From Actinomadura fibrosa (GTDB lineage Bacteria > Actinomycetota > Actinomycetes > Streptosporangiales > Streptosporangiaceae): 35,594 nucleotides of DNA. How positions within the stretch are numbered: position 1 is the first letter of the stretch; every line of letters begins with the position of its first letter. Where the stretch lies: positions 1-35,594 of the forward strand of contig NZ_CAACUY010000079.1 of assembly GCF_900659615.1 (NCBI RefSeq), given 5' to 3'. The notes beneath the pieces are model-generated. The model was not told the DNA's origin. It did not search any database and saw only the letters and a list, made by a program, of their open reading frames with translations. This document shows, in pieces, positions 1 to 7,513 of the stretch. Made by a program: the position numbers and the translations under genes.

Positions 1-110
1 CGGGCGGCCCGGCCGTCAGTGGGCGCGGGCGGCCCGGCCGTCAGTGGGCGCGGGCGGGGCCGCGGTCAGTGGGTGCCGGCGGGGCCGCGGTCAGTGGGTG
101 CGGGCGGGGC
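1..110. repeat. 25-bp tandem repeat, four units plus a partial fifth
   Basis: Units begin at positions 1, 26, 51, 76 and 101. The first two are identical; the third and fourth differ at a few bases. Each complete unit carries a GTCAGTGGG core and a GC-rich block. The array runs off the left window edge, so its true copy number is unknown. The stop codon of the neighbouring PspC-domain gene lies inside unit 4, so the array overlaps its 3' end. The unit length is not a multiple of three, so copy changes would shift the reading frame of the C-terminus. Confidence 0.85.
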
Positions 111-294
111 GGCGGTCGTCGCTCGGCAGCATGACCCAGAGCACGAGGTAGACGACGAACTGCGGGCCGGGCAGGAGGCAGGAGAGCAGCGCCAGCAGCC
201 GGACGGTCCAGGGGGCCATGCCGAACCGGTGCGCGAGCCCGGCGCAGACCCCTCCGATGATCCGACCGTGGCGCGGGCGGTAGAGGCCGTTCAT
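91..294 (-). CDS. PspC-domain small membrane protein
   Basis: A 67-residue protein starting MNGLYRPRHGR. The opening segment with IIGGVCAGLAHRFGM is the PspC signature (short basic N-terminus, GGVCAGLA). A hydrophobic stretch (VRLLALLSCLLPGPQFVVYLVLWVMLP) forms one long or two short membrane helices. PspC-domain proteins sit in the cytoplasmic membrane and are linked to envelope stress. The start at 294 was chosen because a GGGGAGAAG ribosome site lies just upstream; a longer reading from 357 would add an unconserved arginine-rich leader. The last codons run into the 25-bp tandem repeat, so the C-terminal tail is probably variable between strains. Confidence 0.8.
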   Translation of the reverse strand: MNGLYRPRHGRIIGGVCAGLAHRFGMAPWTVRLLALLSCLLPGPQFVVYLVLWVMLPSDDRRPARTH

Positions 295-435
295 ATGTCT
301 TCTCCCCGATTCGTCGAGTGGTGAACGTGACCGCGTGTCTCGCGGCCACGTCCCCAAGCTACGAATCGGACAGGGGGCTCCACATCGCCCGCCAGGGTGG
401 TTCTGGTGCCCTACTCCCGGATTAGGGGATGCCCC

Positions 436-1107
436 TTAAGGGGCGTTGTACTGCTTGACCAGCGCCGGGAGCGCGGCTAGGTCGTCCAGGACGAACAGGC
501 AGTCGGCCAGCGCCTCGTCGTCCTCCTGGATGTGCCCCCAAGGGCCGCGCCTCAGGAACGCGACTTCCATCCCGTACTCCTGCGCGGGCCGAACGTCGTT
601 GTCGATCCTGTCGCCCACGTAGAGGACGTGCTCAGGGAGGACGTCCGCGAGCTGGGCGCAGCGCTCGAAGAACTCGTGGGACGGCTTTCGGACGCCCCAC
701 ACGTCCGAGATGCCGATGGCGTCCGCGGGGAGGCCGAGGGCCGCCATCTGCTCGGCCGCCTCGACGGGCTGGTTCCCGGCGATCCCGACGTACAGCCCCT
801 GGTCGCGCAGGCCGGACAGGCACGCGCGCGCGTCCGGGTAGAGGTCGTCCGGGCCGAAGCCGTTCGGGACGCCCGCCTCGGCGCGCCGCTTCTGCTCGAC
901 CTCCAGGTCGAACCCGGGGCGGAAGTACTCGAAAAGGTCCCGGTGGGTGCGGCCGGTCGCCAGCAGCGCGCCGAGCTTGGCGAGGAAGGTGTGCCGCGGG
1001 ACGCCCAGCCAGTCGGCCCAGCGCCCGTAGATCTCGCCTTCGTTGATGAGGGTCTCGCCGATGTCGAAGAACACGGCCTGGACGGCCCGGGGGGTGCTCT
1101 GGTTCAC
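436..1107 (-). CDS. HAD-superfamily hydrolase
   Basis: A 223-aa haloacid-dehalogenase-fold hydrolase, probably a small-molecule phosphatase of unknown substrate. Motif I is FFDIGETL with nucleophile D15. The usual second aspartate is Gly17, a variant seen in part of the family that may weaken general acid catalysis. Motif II is GIAGN around 108-112, the motif III lysine is K141 (VRKPS), and motif IV is GDRIDND at 165-171. A helical cap of about 90 residues follows motif I. The GTG start overlaps the stop of the upstream metallo-beta-lactamase gene (GTGA, 1104-1107), so the two are translationally coupled. A longer same-frame reading to 2013 runs through the neighbour and is an artefact of high GC. 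Confidence 0.85.
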   Translation of the reverse strand: MNQSTPRAVQAVFFDIGETLINEGEIYGRWADWLGVPRHTFLAKLGALLATGRTHRDLFEYFRPGFDLEVEQKRRAEAGVPNGFGPDDLYPDARACLSGLRDQGLYVGIAGNQPVEAAEQMAALGLPADAIGISDVWGVRKPSHEFFERCAQLADVLPEHVLYVGDRIDNDVRPAQEYGMEVAFLRRGPWGHIQEDDEALADCLFVLDDLAALPALVKQYNAP

Positions 1108-1754
1108 GCGCCGGCCAGCTCCACGCTCTCGCCGGGGGTGAGGCGGCGGAAGTCCTTGCCGAGCTCCTCGCCCGCGGTCTCGATCCACCGGGTCGTCACC
1201 TGGAGGCCGATGTCGTTGAGGAGCCCGTCGTGGACGACGAAGGCGCGCTCGGGGCGCACCTCGCGCGTGTACGCGAACAGCTCGGGGATCTTCAGCCAGG
1301 GCGCGTTGCCGGGCAGGCACAGCGTGCGCACGGGCTCGCTCGGGACGGTCAGCGCGTCGCCCGGGTGGAAGACCTCTCCGTCCACGAGGAAGCCGACGTT
1401 CGGGATGGGCGGGACGTCCGGGTGCAGGATCTCGTGGTCCTCGCCGTAGACGTGGACGTCGAATCCCACGACGCTCACCGAGTCCCCGTGGCCCACCTGG
1501 TGGACGCGTCCGCCGAGGTCGGCGAGGTTCTCCGCGACGACGCGGGACGTCCACACCTCCAGCTCGGGGTGCTCCGCCATGGCCTTGCGCAGGCCGTCGG
1601 CGTCGATGTGGTCGAAGTGCTCGTGGGTGATCAGGACGGCGTCGCTGGCGGCGAGGGCGTCGTCCGCGCCGCTGAACGCGCCGGGGTCGATGATCAGGGT
1701 CCGGTCGTCCTTGGTGAGCTGGACGCAGGCATGTCCGAGTTTGGTAAGGCGCAT
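1104..1754 (-). CDS. Metallo-beta-lactamase-fold hydrolase (UlaG/Lactamase_B_3 type)
   Basis: A 216-aa metal-dependent hydrolase. The metal-binding motif HEHFDH is at 44-49, with later ligand candidates H130/D133 (HPGD) and H175/D176. The start MRLTKLGHACV is typical of the compact single-domain UlaG-like group, which acts on small molecules or phosphodiesters; the substrate cannot be read from sequence. It heads a two-gene operon with the HAD hydrolase, joined by a 4-bp overlap. It is divergent from the phosphotransferase operon, with a shared 134-bp intergenic region holding the KstR-like operator at 1812, so it too could be controlled from there. Confidence 0.87.
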   Translation of the reverse strand: MRLTKLGHACVQLTKDDRTLIIDPGAFSGADDALAASDAVLITHEHFDHIDADGLRKAMAEHPELEVWTSRVVAENLADLGGRVHQVGHGDSVSVVGFDVHVYGEDHEILHPDVPPIPNVGFLVDGEVFHPGDALTVPSEPVRTLCLPGNAPWLKIPELFAYTREVRPERAFVVHDGLLNDIGLQVTTRWIETAGEELGKDFRRLTPGESVELAGA

Positions 1755-1811
1755 TGGACGATTTTTCCACGCCGGCGGGCCGCCCCCATTGACCGCCCCC
1801 GAACCCGTTGA

Positions 1812-1825
1812 TAGAACACGTTCTA
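1812..1825. promoter_or_regulatory. KstR-like operator (TAGAAC-N2-GTTCTA)
   Basis: TAGAACACGTTCTA is a perfect inverted repeat with a 2-bp centre and fits the KstR consensus TNNAACNNGTTNNA at every fixed position. KstR is the TetR-family repressor of sterol catabolism in mycobacteria and rhodococci. The site lies 64 bp before the phosphotransferase start and 58 bp before the divergent metallo-beta-lactamase gene. No KstR gene is present in this window, so the assignment rests on the motif alone. Confidence 0.7.
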
Positions 1826-1888
1826 CTTCCGGGTGCGCGCCCGGCGCAGGACGTTCCGCGCGCGGGCCCGGCCGAGGAGGCGGCGCCG

Positions 1889-2941
1889 ATGCCCGTTCCC
1901 GACCAGCGCGACCCCGAGGTCACCCTGCGCAGCCTCACGGCCTGGCTCGACGGGCGCCTGCCCGGCGCCCGCATCGTCCATCTGGAGACCCCGCAGACGA
2001 GCGGCTTCTCCAACGAGACGCTGATGTTCGACGCCGAATGCGACGGTCGCGCCGAGCCGCTCGTCGCCCGCGTCGCCCCCGAGCGCTACCAGGTCTTCCC
2101 CGAGGCCCGCTTCGAGGAGCAGTACCGCCTCATGCGCGTCCTGGACGAGCGCACCGCCATCCCCGTCCCGCCGATCCGCTGGTACGAGCCGTCCCCGGAC
2201 GTCCTCGGCGCCCCGTTCTTCGTCATGGGCCGCGTCGAGGGCCGCGTCCCGACCGACATGCCGCCCTACCACCTGGACGGCTGGGTCACGGAGATCGAGC
2301 CGTCCGAGCGGGCCGCGATGTGGTGGTCCACCCTGGAGATCCTCGCGCAGCTCCACCGGCTCGACGTGGACGACCTCGGCCTCGGCTTCCTGGACCAGCC
2401 CGCCTGGGGCTCCCCCGGCCTCGACCAGCGCCTCCGCTACTACGAGCACTACCTCCACTGGGCGTACAAGGGTCCGCAGCCCGTCGCGCTGGAGGCCCTC
2501 GCCTGGCTGAAGGCCAACCGCCCGGACGAACCCGACCCGCCCGCGGCCCTCTGGGGCGACGCCCGCATCGGCAACGTGATCTTCCAGTCCGGCACGCCCG
2601 CCGCCGTCCTCGACTGGGAGACCGCCGTCCTCGGCGCCCCCGAGGAGGACCTCGCCTGGTTCATGTTCCTGGACCGCCACCACTCCGAGGGCATCGGCGC
2701 CCCCCGCCTCGACGGCTTCCCGTCCTACGCCGACACCGTCGCCCGCTACGAGGACCTCCTCGGACGCCCGATGCGGAACATGGCGTACTACGAGGTCCTG
2801 TCCGGCTTCAAGTTCTCCGTGATCATGGCCCGGATCGGGCAGGCGATGATCGACTTCGGCTGGATCGAGGACACCAGCGAGTTCCCCCACGACAACAACT
2901 GCACCCGGCTGCTCGCCCGCGTCCTCCAAGGAGACCCGTGA
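1889..2941 (+). CDS. APH-family phosphotransferase (acyl-CoA dehydrogenase-associated type)
   Basis: A 350-aa kinase-like protein of the aminoglycoside phosphotransferase (APH/choline kinase) fold. A nucleotide-loop-like segment SGFSNET lies at 38-44. The catalytic loop is WGDARIGN at 222-229 (Asp224, Asn229; Trp replaces the usual His), and the metal-binding Asp242 sits in LDWETA. This branch often accompanies fatty-acyl or sterol catabolic genes in actinobacteria, and its substrate is generally unknown. The start at 1889 was preferred over 1808 because a GAGGAGG ribosome site lies 8 bp ahead and the longer N-terminus is unconserved. It overlaps the next gene by GTGA and lies downstream of the KstR-like operator. 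Confidence 0.85.
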   Translation: MPVPDQRDPEVTLRSLTAWLDGRLPGARIVHLETPQTSGFSNETLMFDAECDGRAEPLVARVAPERYQVFPEARFEEQYRLMRVLDERTAIPVPPIRWYEPSPDVLGAPFFVMGRVEGRVPTDMPPYHLDGWVTEIEPSERAAMWWSTLEILAQLHRLDVDDLGLGFLDQPAWGSPGLDQRLRYYEHYLHWAYKGPQPVALEALAWLKANRPDEPDPPAALWGDARIGNVIFQSGTPAAVLDWETAVLGAPEEDLAWFMFLDRHHSEGIGAPRLDGFPSYADTVARYEDLLGRPMRNMAYYEVLSGFKFSVIMARIGQAMIDFGWIEDTSEFPHDNNCTRLLARVLQGDP

Positions 2942-4017
2942 CGCTCTCCCCGCTCGACGACTACCCGATCCACCAGGCGCCCGAGGTCATGCGGCACGTC
3001 ACCACCTCGGACCGCAACTTCTACGACCGCTACTACTTCAACGCCCACCCCTGCTCCGACGACCTGATGCTCATCATCGGCATCGGGCAGTACCCCAACC
3101 TCGGGGTCATGGACGCGTTCGCGGTCGTCCGTCGGGGGCCCCTGCACAAGGTCGTCCGGGCGTCCCGCGAACTCGGCACCGACCGGATGAACACGACCGT
3201 CGGCCCGTTCCGCGTCGACGTCATCGAGGGACTGAAACGGCTCCGGGTCGTCCTGGACGACACCGAACACGGCCTCTCGTTCGACCTCCTCTGGGAGGGC
3301 GCGATCCCCGCCACCCTGGAGCCCCCGCACTACCTGCGCTGGCAGGAACGCGTCATGTTCGACTCCCGGCGCCTCGCCCAGACCGGCCGCTGGACGGGCA
3401 CCATCACCGTGGACGGCGAATCCATCCCCGTGACCCCCGACCACTGGTGGGGATCCCGCGACCGCTCCTGGGGCATCCGCCCCGTCGGCGAACCCGAACC
3501 CCCCGGCATCCAGGCGAAGAACACCGGAACCTTCTACTGGCTCTACGCCCCGATGCAGTTCGAGGACCACTCCATCCTGTGCATCGTCCAGGAGGACGAG
3601 AAAGGACGCCGCGTCCTCGAAGAGGCCACCCGCGTCTGGCCCGACCGCGAACCCGAGTACCTGGGACGCCCCGAATACCGTCCCGTCTACGCCCCGGACA
3701 CACGCGACGTGACAGAAGCGACCATCCACTTCGCCCCGCCCGGCGGAGAACCATTCGACGTCCACGCCACGCCCCTGCTGCCCGTCCACATGATGGTCGG
3801 CACCGGATACGGACTGGAACCCGACTGGAAGCACGGCATGTACCAGGGGCCCGACCTCAAGGTCCAGGGCGTCACCTACGACGTCCGCAAACCCGACGAC
3901 GCGTCCCGGATGTGGGGCATGGTCGACGCCGTGGCCCGGTACGACTATCCGGGCGGGACCGGCTACGGTCTGTTCGAGTACTGGGCGCTCGGTCCCCACC
4001 CGTCGTTCCCCGGGTGA
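2938..4017 (+). CDS. Conserved protein coupled to APH phosphotransferase (DUF7064/DUF7065-like)
   Basis: A 359-aa soluble protein without signal peptide or membrane helices. It is rich in beta-strand-forming segments, with WTGTITVDGE and DHWWGSRDRSWGIRP near the middle. The latter resembles the hydroxy-terpene hydratase/AttH-like lipocalin fold. I believe it corresponds to the two-domain DUF7065/DUF7064 family found beside APH-type kinases, but that is from memory. It starts at GTG 2938 with an AAGGAG ribosome site inside the end of the phosphotransferase gene (4-bp overlap), so the two proteins are likely made in equal amounts and act on one pathway. It is under the same KstR-like operator. 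Confidence 0.7.
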   Translation: MTLSPLDDYPIHQAPEVMRHVTTSDRNFYDRYYFNAHPCSDDLMLIIGIGQYPNLGVMDAFAVVRRGPLHKVVRASRELGTDRMNTTVGPFRVDVIEGLKRLRVVLDDTEHGLSFDLLWEGAIPATLEPPHYLRWQERVMFDSRRLAQTGRWTGTITVDGESIPVTPDHWWGSRDRSWGIRPVGEPEPPGIQAKNTGTFYWLYAPMQFEDHSILCIVQEDEKGRRVLEEATRVWPDREPEYLGRPEYRPVYAPDTRDVTEATIHFAPPGGEPFDVHATPLLPVHMMVGTGYGLEPDWKHGMYQGPDLKVQGVTYDVRKPDDASRMWGMVDAVARYDYPGGTGYGLFEYWALGPHPSFPG

Positions 4018-4029
4018 CACACTGGACCG

Positions 4030-4191
4030 GTGTCCACCGATCCGGAATTGGACCAGCAGGTGCGCGACCGCTACGGAACCTGGCGCGACCAACCGCGGGG
4101 CCTCGCCTGCGCGGTGATCGCCGCCTTCATGATCCTCACCACGGCGGCCTTCGTCTTCGCCGTCGTCGCCGTAGTGGCCGCCATGCGGTGA
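4030..4191 (+). CDS. Small single-helix membrane protein
   Basis: A GTG-started reading frame of 53 residues beginning MSTDPELDQQVRDRYGTWRD. It has a charged, probably cytoplasmic N-terminal half, then one hydrophobic helix of about 25 residues (residues 25-50), and ends shortly after the helix at Arg. It begins 12 bp after the preceding stop, in the same direction, so it may be the third gene of the KstR-like operon. No strong ribosome site is visible. The clean polar-then-hydrophobic layout argues for a real gene. Function unknown. Confidence 0.5.
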   Translation: MSTDPELDQQVRDRYGTWRDQPRGLACAVIAAFMILTTAAFVFAVVAVVAAMR

Positions 4192-4247
4192 CCCGCCACC
4201 GCACCGACGCCACCGCCGACCCGCCGCAGCGCCCGCGGAAACGGAAG

Positions 4248-4273
4248 GACCGGGGCGCCGCAGCGCCCCGGTC
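4248..4273 (-). terminator. GC-rich hairpin between convergent genes
   Basis: A perfect 11-bp stem (GACCGGGGCGC / GCGCCCCGGTC) with a CGCA loop. It sits between the plus-strand 4030-4191 gene and the minus-strand hesB-like gene. On the minus strand it is followed by a short T-containing run (CTTTCC), so it most likely ends the long minus-strand operon. Confidence 0.6.
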
Positions 4274-4310
4274 CCGGTCCTGATCGAGCGGGGAAGAGAT
4301 CAGGACACGA

Positions 4311-4601
4311 TCACTGGGCGTCCCCCTCGGCGATGGTGAACGCCACGTCCCCCTGCGGGTCCACCTGGGCGTCCAGGGTCTTGTCGTCGAGCAGCTCGGC
4401 CACGGTCGGTTCGAGGTAGACCTTGGCCCCCTCCTCCTCGACGACCTGGTCACCCGCCTCGGGCGCCGGCGCGACGGAGAGCCGCAGCGCGTCCGAGCCG
4501 TTGATCCCCGACTCGATACGTATACCGGTCTCGGGCGGAAGTTCCGGATTAGCCGTCACGGTGCGAATGACCTGAACGGCACCATCGGTCAGCGTGAGCA
4601 T
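4311..4601 (-). CDS. HesB/IscA-like protein lacking cluster cysteines
   Basis: A 96-residue protein beginning MLTLTDGAVQVIRTVTANPELPPETGIRI. Length and strand pattern match the actinobacterial HesB/IscA-like fold (Fe-S biogenesis domain). The three cysteines that bind iron or an Fe-S cluster in IscA proteins are all absent: the whole protein contains no cysteine. It is therefore unlikely to carry a cluster by the normal mechanism and may be a structural or regulatory relative. A GAGGAG ribosome site precedes the start at suitable spacing. It lies 63 bp after the DUF6177-type gene and may be cotranscribed, though such genes also occur alone. Confidence 0.7.
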   Translation of the reverse strand: MLTLTDGAVQVIRTVTANPELPPETGIRIESGINGSDALRLSVAPAPEAGDQVVEEEGAKVYLEPTVAELLDDKTLDAQVDPQGDVAFTIAEGDAQ

Positions 4602-4641
4602 CTGGCGTCAGCTCCTCACGTCTCTCTGGTTCGGGGTCAGA

Positions 4642-4676
4642 TTTGCCCCACCGTCCCCGCTGCCTCAGGGGGCAAA
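4642..4676. promoter_or_regulatory. 8-bp dyad overlapping the DUF6177-type stop
   Basis: TTTGCCCC (4642-4649) and GGGGCAAA (4669-4676) form a perfect inverted repeat with a 19-nt loop. The right arm lies just inside the 3' end of the upstream minus-strand gene. It could be an attenuating hairpin or an operator between that gene and hesB. No T-tract follows. Confidence 0.4.
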
Positions 4677-5594
4677 CATCGTTCCTGGAATCTCCGGCCC
4701 GAGCCGCTGGAGGATCTCCCCGAAACGCCCCCAATCCTCCGGCGTCCGCCCGTCCCCGACCTCGATCCAGACACCGTTTCCCACGGTCACCCCGCCAAGC
4801 CCCCGGGCCCTGGACGCCCCCTCGGCACCCACCACCAACCCCACCGGAGCGGGCAATCCGCTGTATTGCGGCACGCTGGTCACGTCCCGCCGTCCCGGAC
4901 ACGCCTGAACCGTCAACGAAACCAGCGGATACCGGACGGCCGTCTCGACGATCCCCCTCATACCAGGCAGCGCCTCGACACCGACCCCCAGCGTGACCGT
5001 CTCCTCGACCCCCGAGAGGGTCCTTGAAATCTCCACCGTTGCGATCCCCGCCCCGACCACCACCAGGAAGGAAGGCCCGGGTGCCCGCTCCCGGCAGAGC
5101 TTCGTAACCTCCGCGATATCCCACGGGATCCCCGCAGGCTCGAAAAGCCCCCACCCCCTGGGCGCGTCCCCCGTCAGGCACCGGAACAGCGCCTCCGCGA
5201 ACCCCCCGACCGCGAGCCCCTCCGCCGCCGGATACCGCACCGTCCCGCTGACGATCAGCTGCAACCCCTCAGCCTTCGCCTCCACGAACTCCCTGTGCGC
5301 CGCACCCCCGGGCAGGAACGCCTCCCCGTCCCACTCCATGACCTCACCGTTGAGGCCGTTGTAGTAGACGCCGTCCGCCCCCTTGACGGCCCAGGACGAC
5401 CCGGGCCCACTGACCGCCAGCCTCATCGGCAACGTCAACCTGGACAGCGCACTCGTCGCGACGACAAGCCCCCGCCCGCTCTCCGCACAGACCCGCACCG
5501 CCTCCGCCATCCGCACCGACAGCGACACGACCACCCGGTTCTGGATGACGATGCCGACCTTCTCCGTCTCCACGTCCAACGCGGGATGCGTCAC
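4665..5594 (-). CDS. DUF6177-type protein (type VII secretion-associated)
   Basis: A 309-aa protein beginning MTHPALDVETEKVGIVIQNRVVVSLS. It has no clear signal peptide or membrane helix. The N-terminal segment, with ALSRLTLPMRLAVSGP and GVYYNGLNGEVMEWDGEAF, fits the family I recall as DUF6177, usually encoded next to ESX-like secretion genes in Streptomyces and relatives. The C-terminal part ends with a WIEVGDGRTPEDWGRFGEILQRLGP segment. The ATG overlaps the stop of the 128-aa gene before it (ATGA, 5591-5594). Molecular function is unknown; the family name is from memory. Confidence 0.6.
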   Translation of the reverse strand: MTHPALDVETEKVGIVIQNRVVVSLSVRMAEAVRVCAESGRGLVVATSALSRLTLPMRLAVSGPGSSWAVKGADGVYYNGLNGEVMEWDGEAFLPGGAAHREFVEAKAEGLQLIVSGTVRYPAAEGLAVGGFAEALFRCLTGDAPRGWGLFEPAGIPWDIAEVTKLCRERAPGPSFLVVVGAGIATVEISRTLSGVEETVTLGVGVEALPGMRGIVETAVRYPLVSLTVQACPGRRDVTSVPQYSGLPAPVGLVVGAEGASRARGLGGVTVGNGVWIEVGDGRTPEDWGRFGEILQRLGPEIPGTMFAP

Positions 5595-5977
5595 GAAGCC
5601 CCCCTCAACCCGGCCCGCTCGGCATAGGCAGGATCATCGGCCCAGACACTCCCGTCCAGCTGCAACGAAAGCTCCGCCGCGAACCGCATAGCCGGCACCT
5701 CGGCCCCGTCCACCTCACTCGCCCGCACCTCAATGAACCAAACCGGCACCGCAACAGGCCTCACCCCCGGCCCAAGCACCCGCTCAACCTCCCCCGGCAC
5801 CCGCACAAGCACCGGCACCTCAACCGAAAACAAAACCCGCCCCCCTTCCCCCTCAGAAAACCACAAAACCCCATCCTCCCCAGAAACCCACAACTCCTCC
5901 CCCGCAACCCGAACCGCAGCCCCAAAAGTCGCCTCAGAAACCTCCCGCCCCGCCAAAACAACAATATCCTTACTCAC
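5591..5977 (-). CDS. Hypothetical partner of the DUF6177-type protein
   Basis: A 128-aa protein beginning MSKDIVVLAGREV. It has the pattern 'VLFSVEVPVLVRVPGEVERVLGP' in the middle and a tryptophan-containing 'PVWFIEVRASE' segment. The same small-protein/DUF6177 order occurs in other actinobacterial secretion-linked loci as I recall, so the two probably work together. The start and stop couple it to its neighbour by a 4-bp overlap. Roughly 5740-5970 is unusual: the coding strand is strongly G+T biased, with many GTT/TTT/CTT-type codons compared with the flanking genes. Confidence 0.6.
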   Translation of the reverse strand: MSKDIVVLAGREVSEATFGAAVRVAGEELWVSGEDGVLWFSEGEGGRVLFSVEVPVLVRVPGEVERVLGPGVRPVAVPVWFIEVRASEVDGAEVPAMRFAAELSLQLDGSVWADDPAYAERAGLRGAS

Positions 5978-6010
5978 CCCAAACCCCCTTCGATCGACGT
6001 CGATCTCAAC

Positions 6011-6502
6011 TCAGTCATCGTCATCACTCTCCCCATAACGCTCAGCAAAATCCAACCAATGATTCGGCGTGAGAAACAAGCCGACCACCACTGAATAGTG
6101 GACGACGCCAAGAGTCTCGCGAGACCGACGCCAACGAACTTCCGGTATCGCACCAGGACGACGCCGAGTGGGTTCTCCCAGGACTTGACCAACAAGACCG
6201 ACGGCCTCCGCGAAGAGATCTTGAAGCCACCATCGCTCAGCCGCCGATCGCCGATCGATACGGGAACACAGGTCAACAGATATCGTCTCGACCCCGCCGT
6301 GGTCGTCGAGCACCAACTCTCCGCTCTTGGTACCTACGCCTATATCGAGTTCGACGATCGCCTCGTCCCTGTACTCGACCGTCCACCCGAATTCATCTAT
6401 GAGCCAATCGATATCCTTTGAGGTCCACGACCAGCGCAGGTCACGCAAGGCCTCAACCAGCTCGCGAACCTGCTGGTCCCCCAGTCTCCGCCGACTCCCC
6501 AT
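6011..6502 (-). CDS. Family-D protein, copy 1 (DUF6301-like)
   Basis: A 163-aa soluble acidic protein. It shares with the next gene (6516-6992) the pattern D-L-R-W-S-W, FGWTVE, a beta segment with L(D)TG(L/V)G, a C-S-x-I-D stretch and S-x-x-E-R-W-x-L-x-D near the middle, followed by a W(R/W)R block. The two are clear tandem paralogues, about 30-40% identical by eye. The layout resembles DUF6301, a family I associate with actinobacterial toxin loci, but this is uncertain. In its position downstream of a polymorphic toxin it is best read as a candidate immunity protein. It ends with a run of four aspartates. Confidence 0.6.
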   Translation of the reverse strand: MGSRRRLGDQQVRELVEALRDLRWSWTSKDIDWLIDEFGWTVEYRDEAIVELDIGVGTKSGELVLDDHGGVETISVDLCSRIDRRSAAERWWLQDLFAEAVGLVGQVLGEPTRRRPGAIPEVRWRRSRETLGVVHYSVVVGLFLTPNHWLDFAERYGESDDDD

Positions 6503-6515
6503 AGCGTCCGCCTCT

Positions 6516-6992
6516 TCACATCTCTCCGCGAGCCAGCTTATCGAGGTGTGCGTTCGACGCTAGGAAGATCCTGGCGACAGTCGAGGAGCGAGCAAGCCCG
6601 ACCGTGGATTCGACGCCACGCCACCAGACTTCTGGCACTTCCTTGGGCAATCGATCCGTCGGTTCGGCCAGCGCCCGCGTGACAAGCTCCACCGCATGCA
6701 CGAACCGGTCATGCAGATACCATCGCTCTGATGGCGAAGTGTCGTCGATGTACGAGCACAGGGCCACAGCGATCTTCGCTACCTTGCCTGATGCGTCACA
6801 ATGGATATCACCACTGGCCATCCCTAGACCTGTGTCGAGTTGCGCACTGCCCTTGTACTCGAACTCGACCGTCCATCCGAACCTTTTGGCGAGTTCACCA
6901 ATCTCCGCCGGATCCCACGACCAACGAAGGTCACGAAAGCTCATCGCAAGGTCGACGATCTCCTGATCGACCAACTCGTCCGGACCAGACAT
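6516..6992 (-). CDS. Family-D protein, copy 2 (DUF6301-like)
   Basis: A 158-aa paralogue of the 6011-6502 gene, starting MSGPDELVDQEIVDLAMSF. The start at 6992 is preferred over 7028 because a GAGGTGA ribosome site precedes it at good spacing and the homology to its paralogue begins there. The shared core is RDLRWSWDPAEI, FGWTVEFEY, ALCSYIDDTSPSERWYL. The paralogues are separated by 13 bp and have diverged strongly, so this is an old duplication, unlike the A-B-C modules upstream. Candidate immunity protein; the toxin it matches is not known. Confidence 0.62.
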   Translation of the reverse strand: MSGPDELVDQEIVDLAMSFRDLRWSWDPAEIGELAKRFGWTVEFEYKGSAQLDTGLGMASGDIHCDASGKVAKIAVALCSYIDDTSPSERWYLHDRFVHAVELVTRALAEPTDRLPKEVPEVWWRGVESTVGLARSSTVARIFLASNAHLDKLARGEM

Positions 6993-7064
6993 ACCGCTCA
7001 CCTCACCGACAAAGCGTTCCGTTGGCATCCATAACAGTGTGGGTCTACGAACGGACGCGATGAA

Positions 7065-7508
7065 TCACTCCTTCGCTCTCAACCCACGTTCCTCAAGTCG
7101 TACAAGCCGGAAGGGACGATTTCCTTTACGGTCGTTCCACGCGCGATAACGCCATGTTTCAGGCGATGCGATCCCGTAGCCATCACGCAGAGCCACCACC
7201 ATCTTCTCGGTCAGCGCTCGGTACTCAACATGAGACGCCGGCCACCCGAGCTGAAGGGTCCAGTTCTCGTACTCTGCGTTCGGTGCCGTCCAGCCGGCCA
7301 GGGAGATCTTCTGCTCTCCCTCGACAGACGCTCGGCTGGAATCGTCAAGGAACGCATTGCCCACCACATCAACGTCGAGCTGGTCATCATCCTGAGCGAA
7401 CTGAACGTAGCGGCCCGACTCTCCCGGCTCGGAGATCACCACAAGGGCGCCCGCCGCGAGCGTAGCCATGTCCTCGGCAAGAGCGTCCGCAAAAGTCTCC
7501 CAGTCCAT
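7065..7508 (-). CDS. TY-Chap-like protein, module copy 1 (C1)
   Basis: A 147-aa protein beginning MDWETFADALAEDMATLAAGALVVISEPG. The N-terminal helix followed by ALVVISE, GRYVQFAQ and the later GW(T)AP and LGWPASHVEY segments fit the TY-Chap/YbjN-CesT-like peptide-binding chaperone fold, often found with secreted toxins in actinobacteria. The C-terminus (YRAWNDRKGNRPFRLVRLEERGL) is nearly identical to module copy 2 (8968-9426). It may hold the toxin or its partner for export, or act as an antitoxin. It starts 5 bp after the stop of B1. Confidence 0.65.
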   Translation of the reverse strand: MDWETFADALAEDMATLAAGALVVISEPGESGRYVQFAQDDDQLDVDVVGNAFLDDSSRASVEGEQKISLAGWTAPNAEYENWTLQLGWPASHVEYRALTEKMVVALRDGYGIASPETWRYRAWNDRKGNRPFRLVRLEERGLRAKE

Positions 7509-7513
7509 AGCGC

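Noticed and set aside
1579..4017. An 812-codon plus-strand reading frame covering the phosphotransferase and DUF gene.
   Set aside because: Its first part is an Arg/Pro-rich shadow of the phosphotransferase frame; only the part from 2938 is the real gene.
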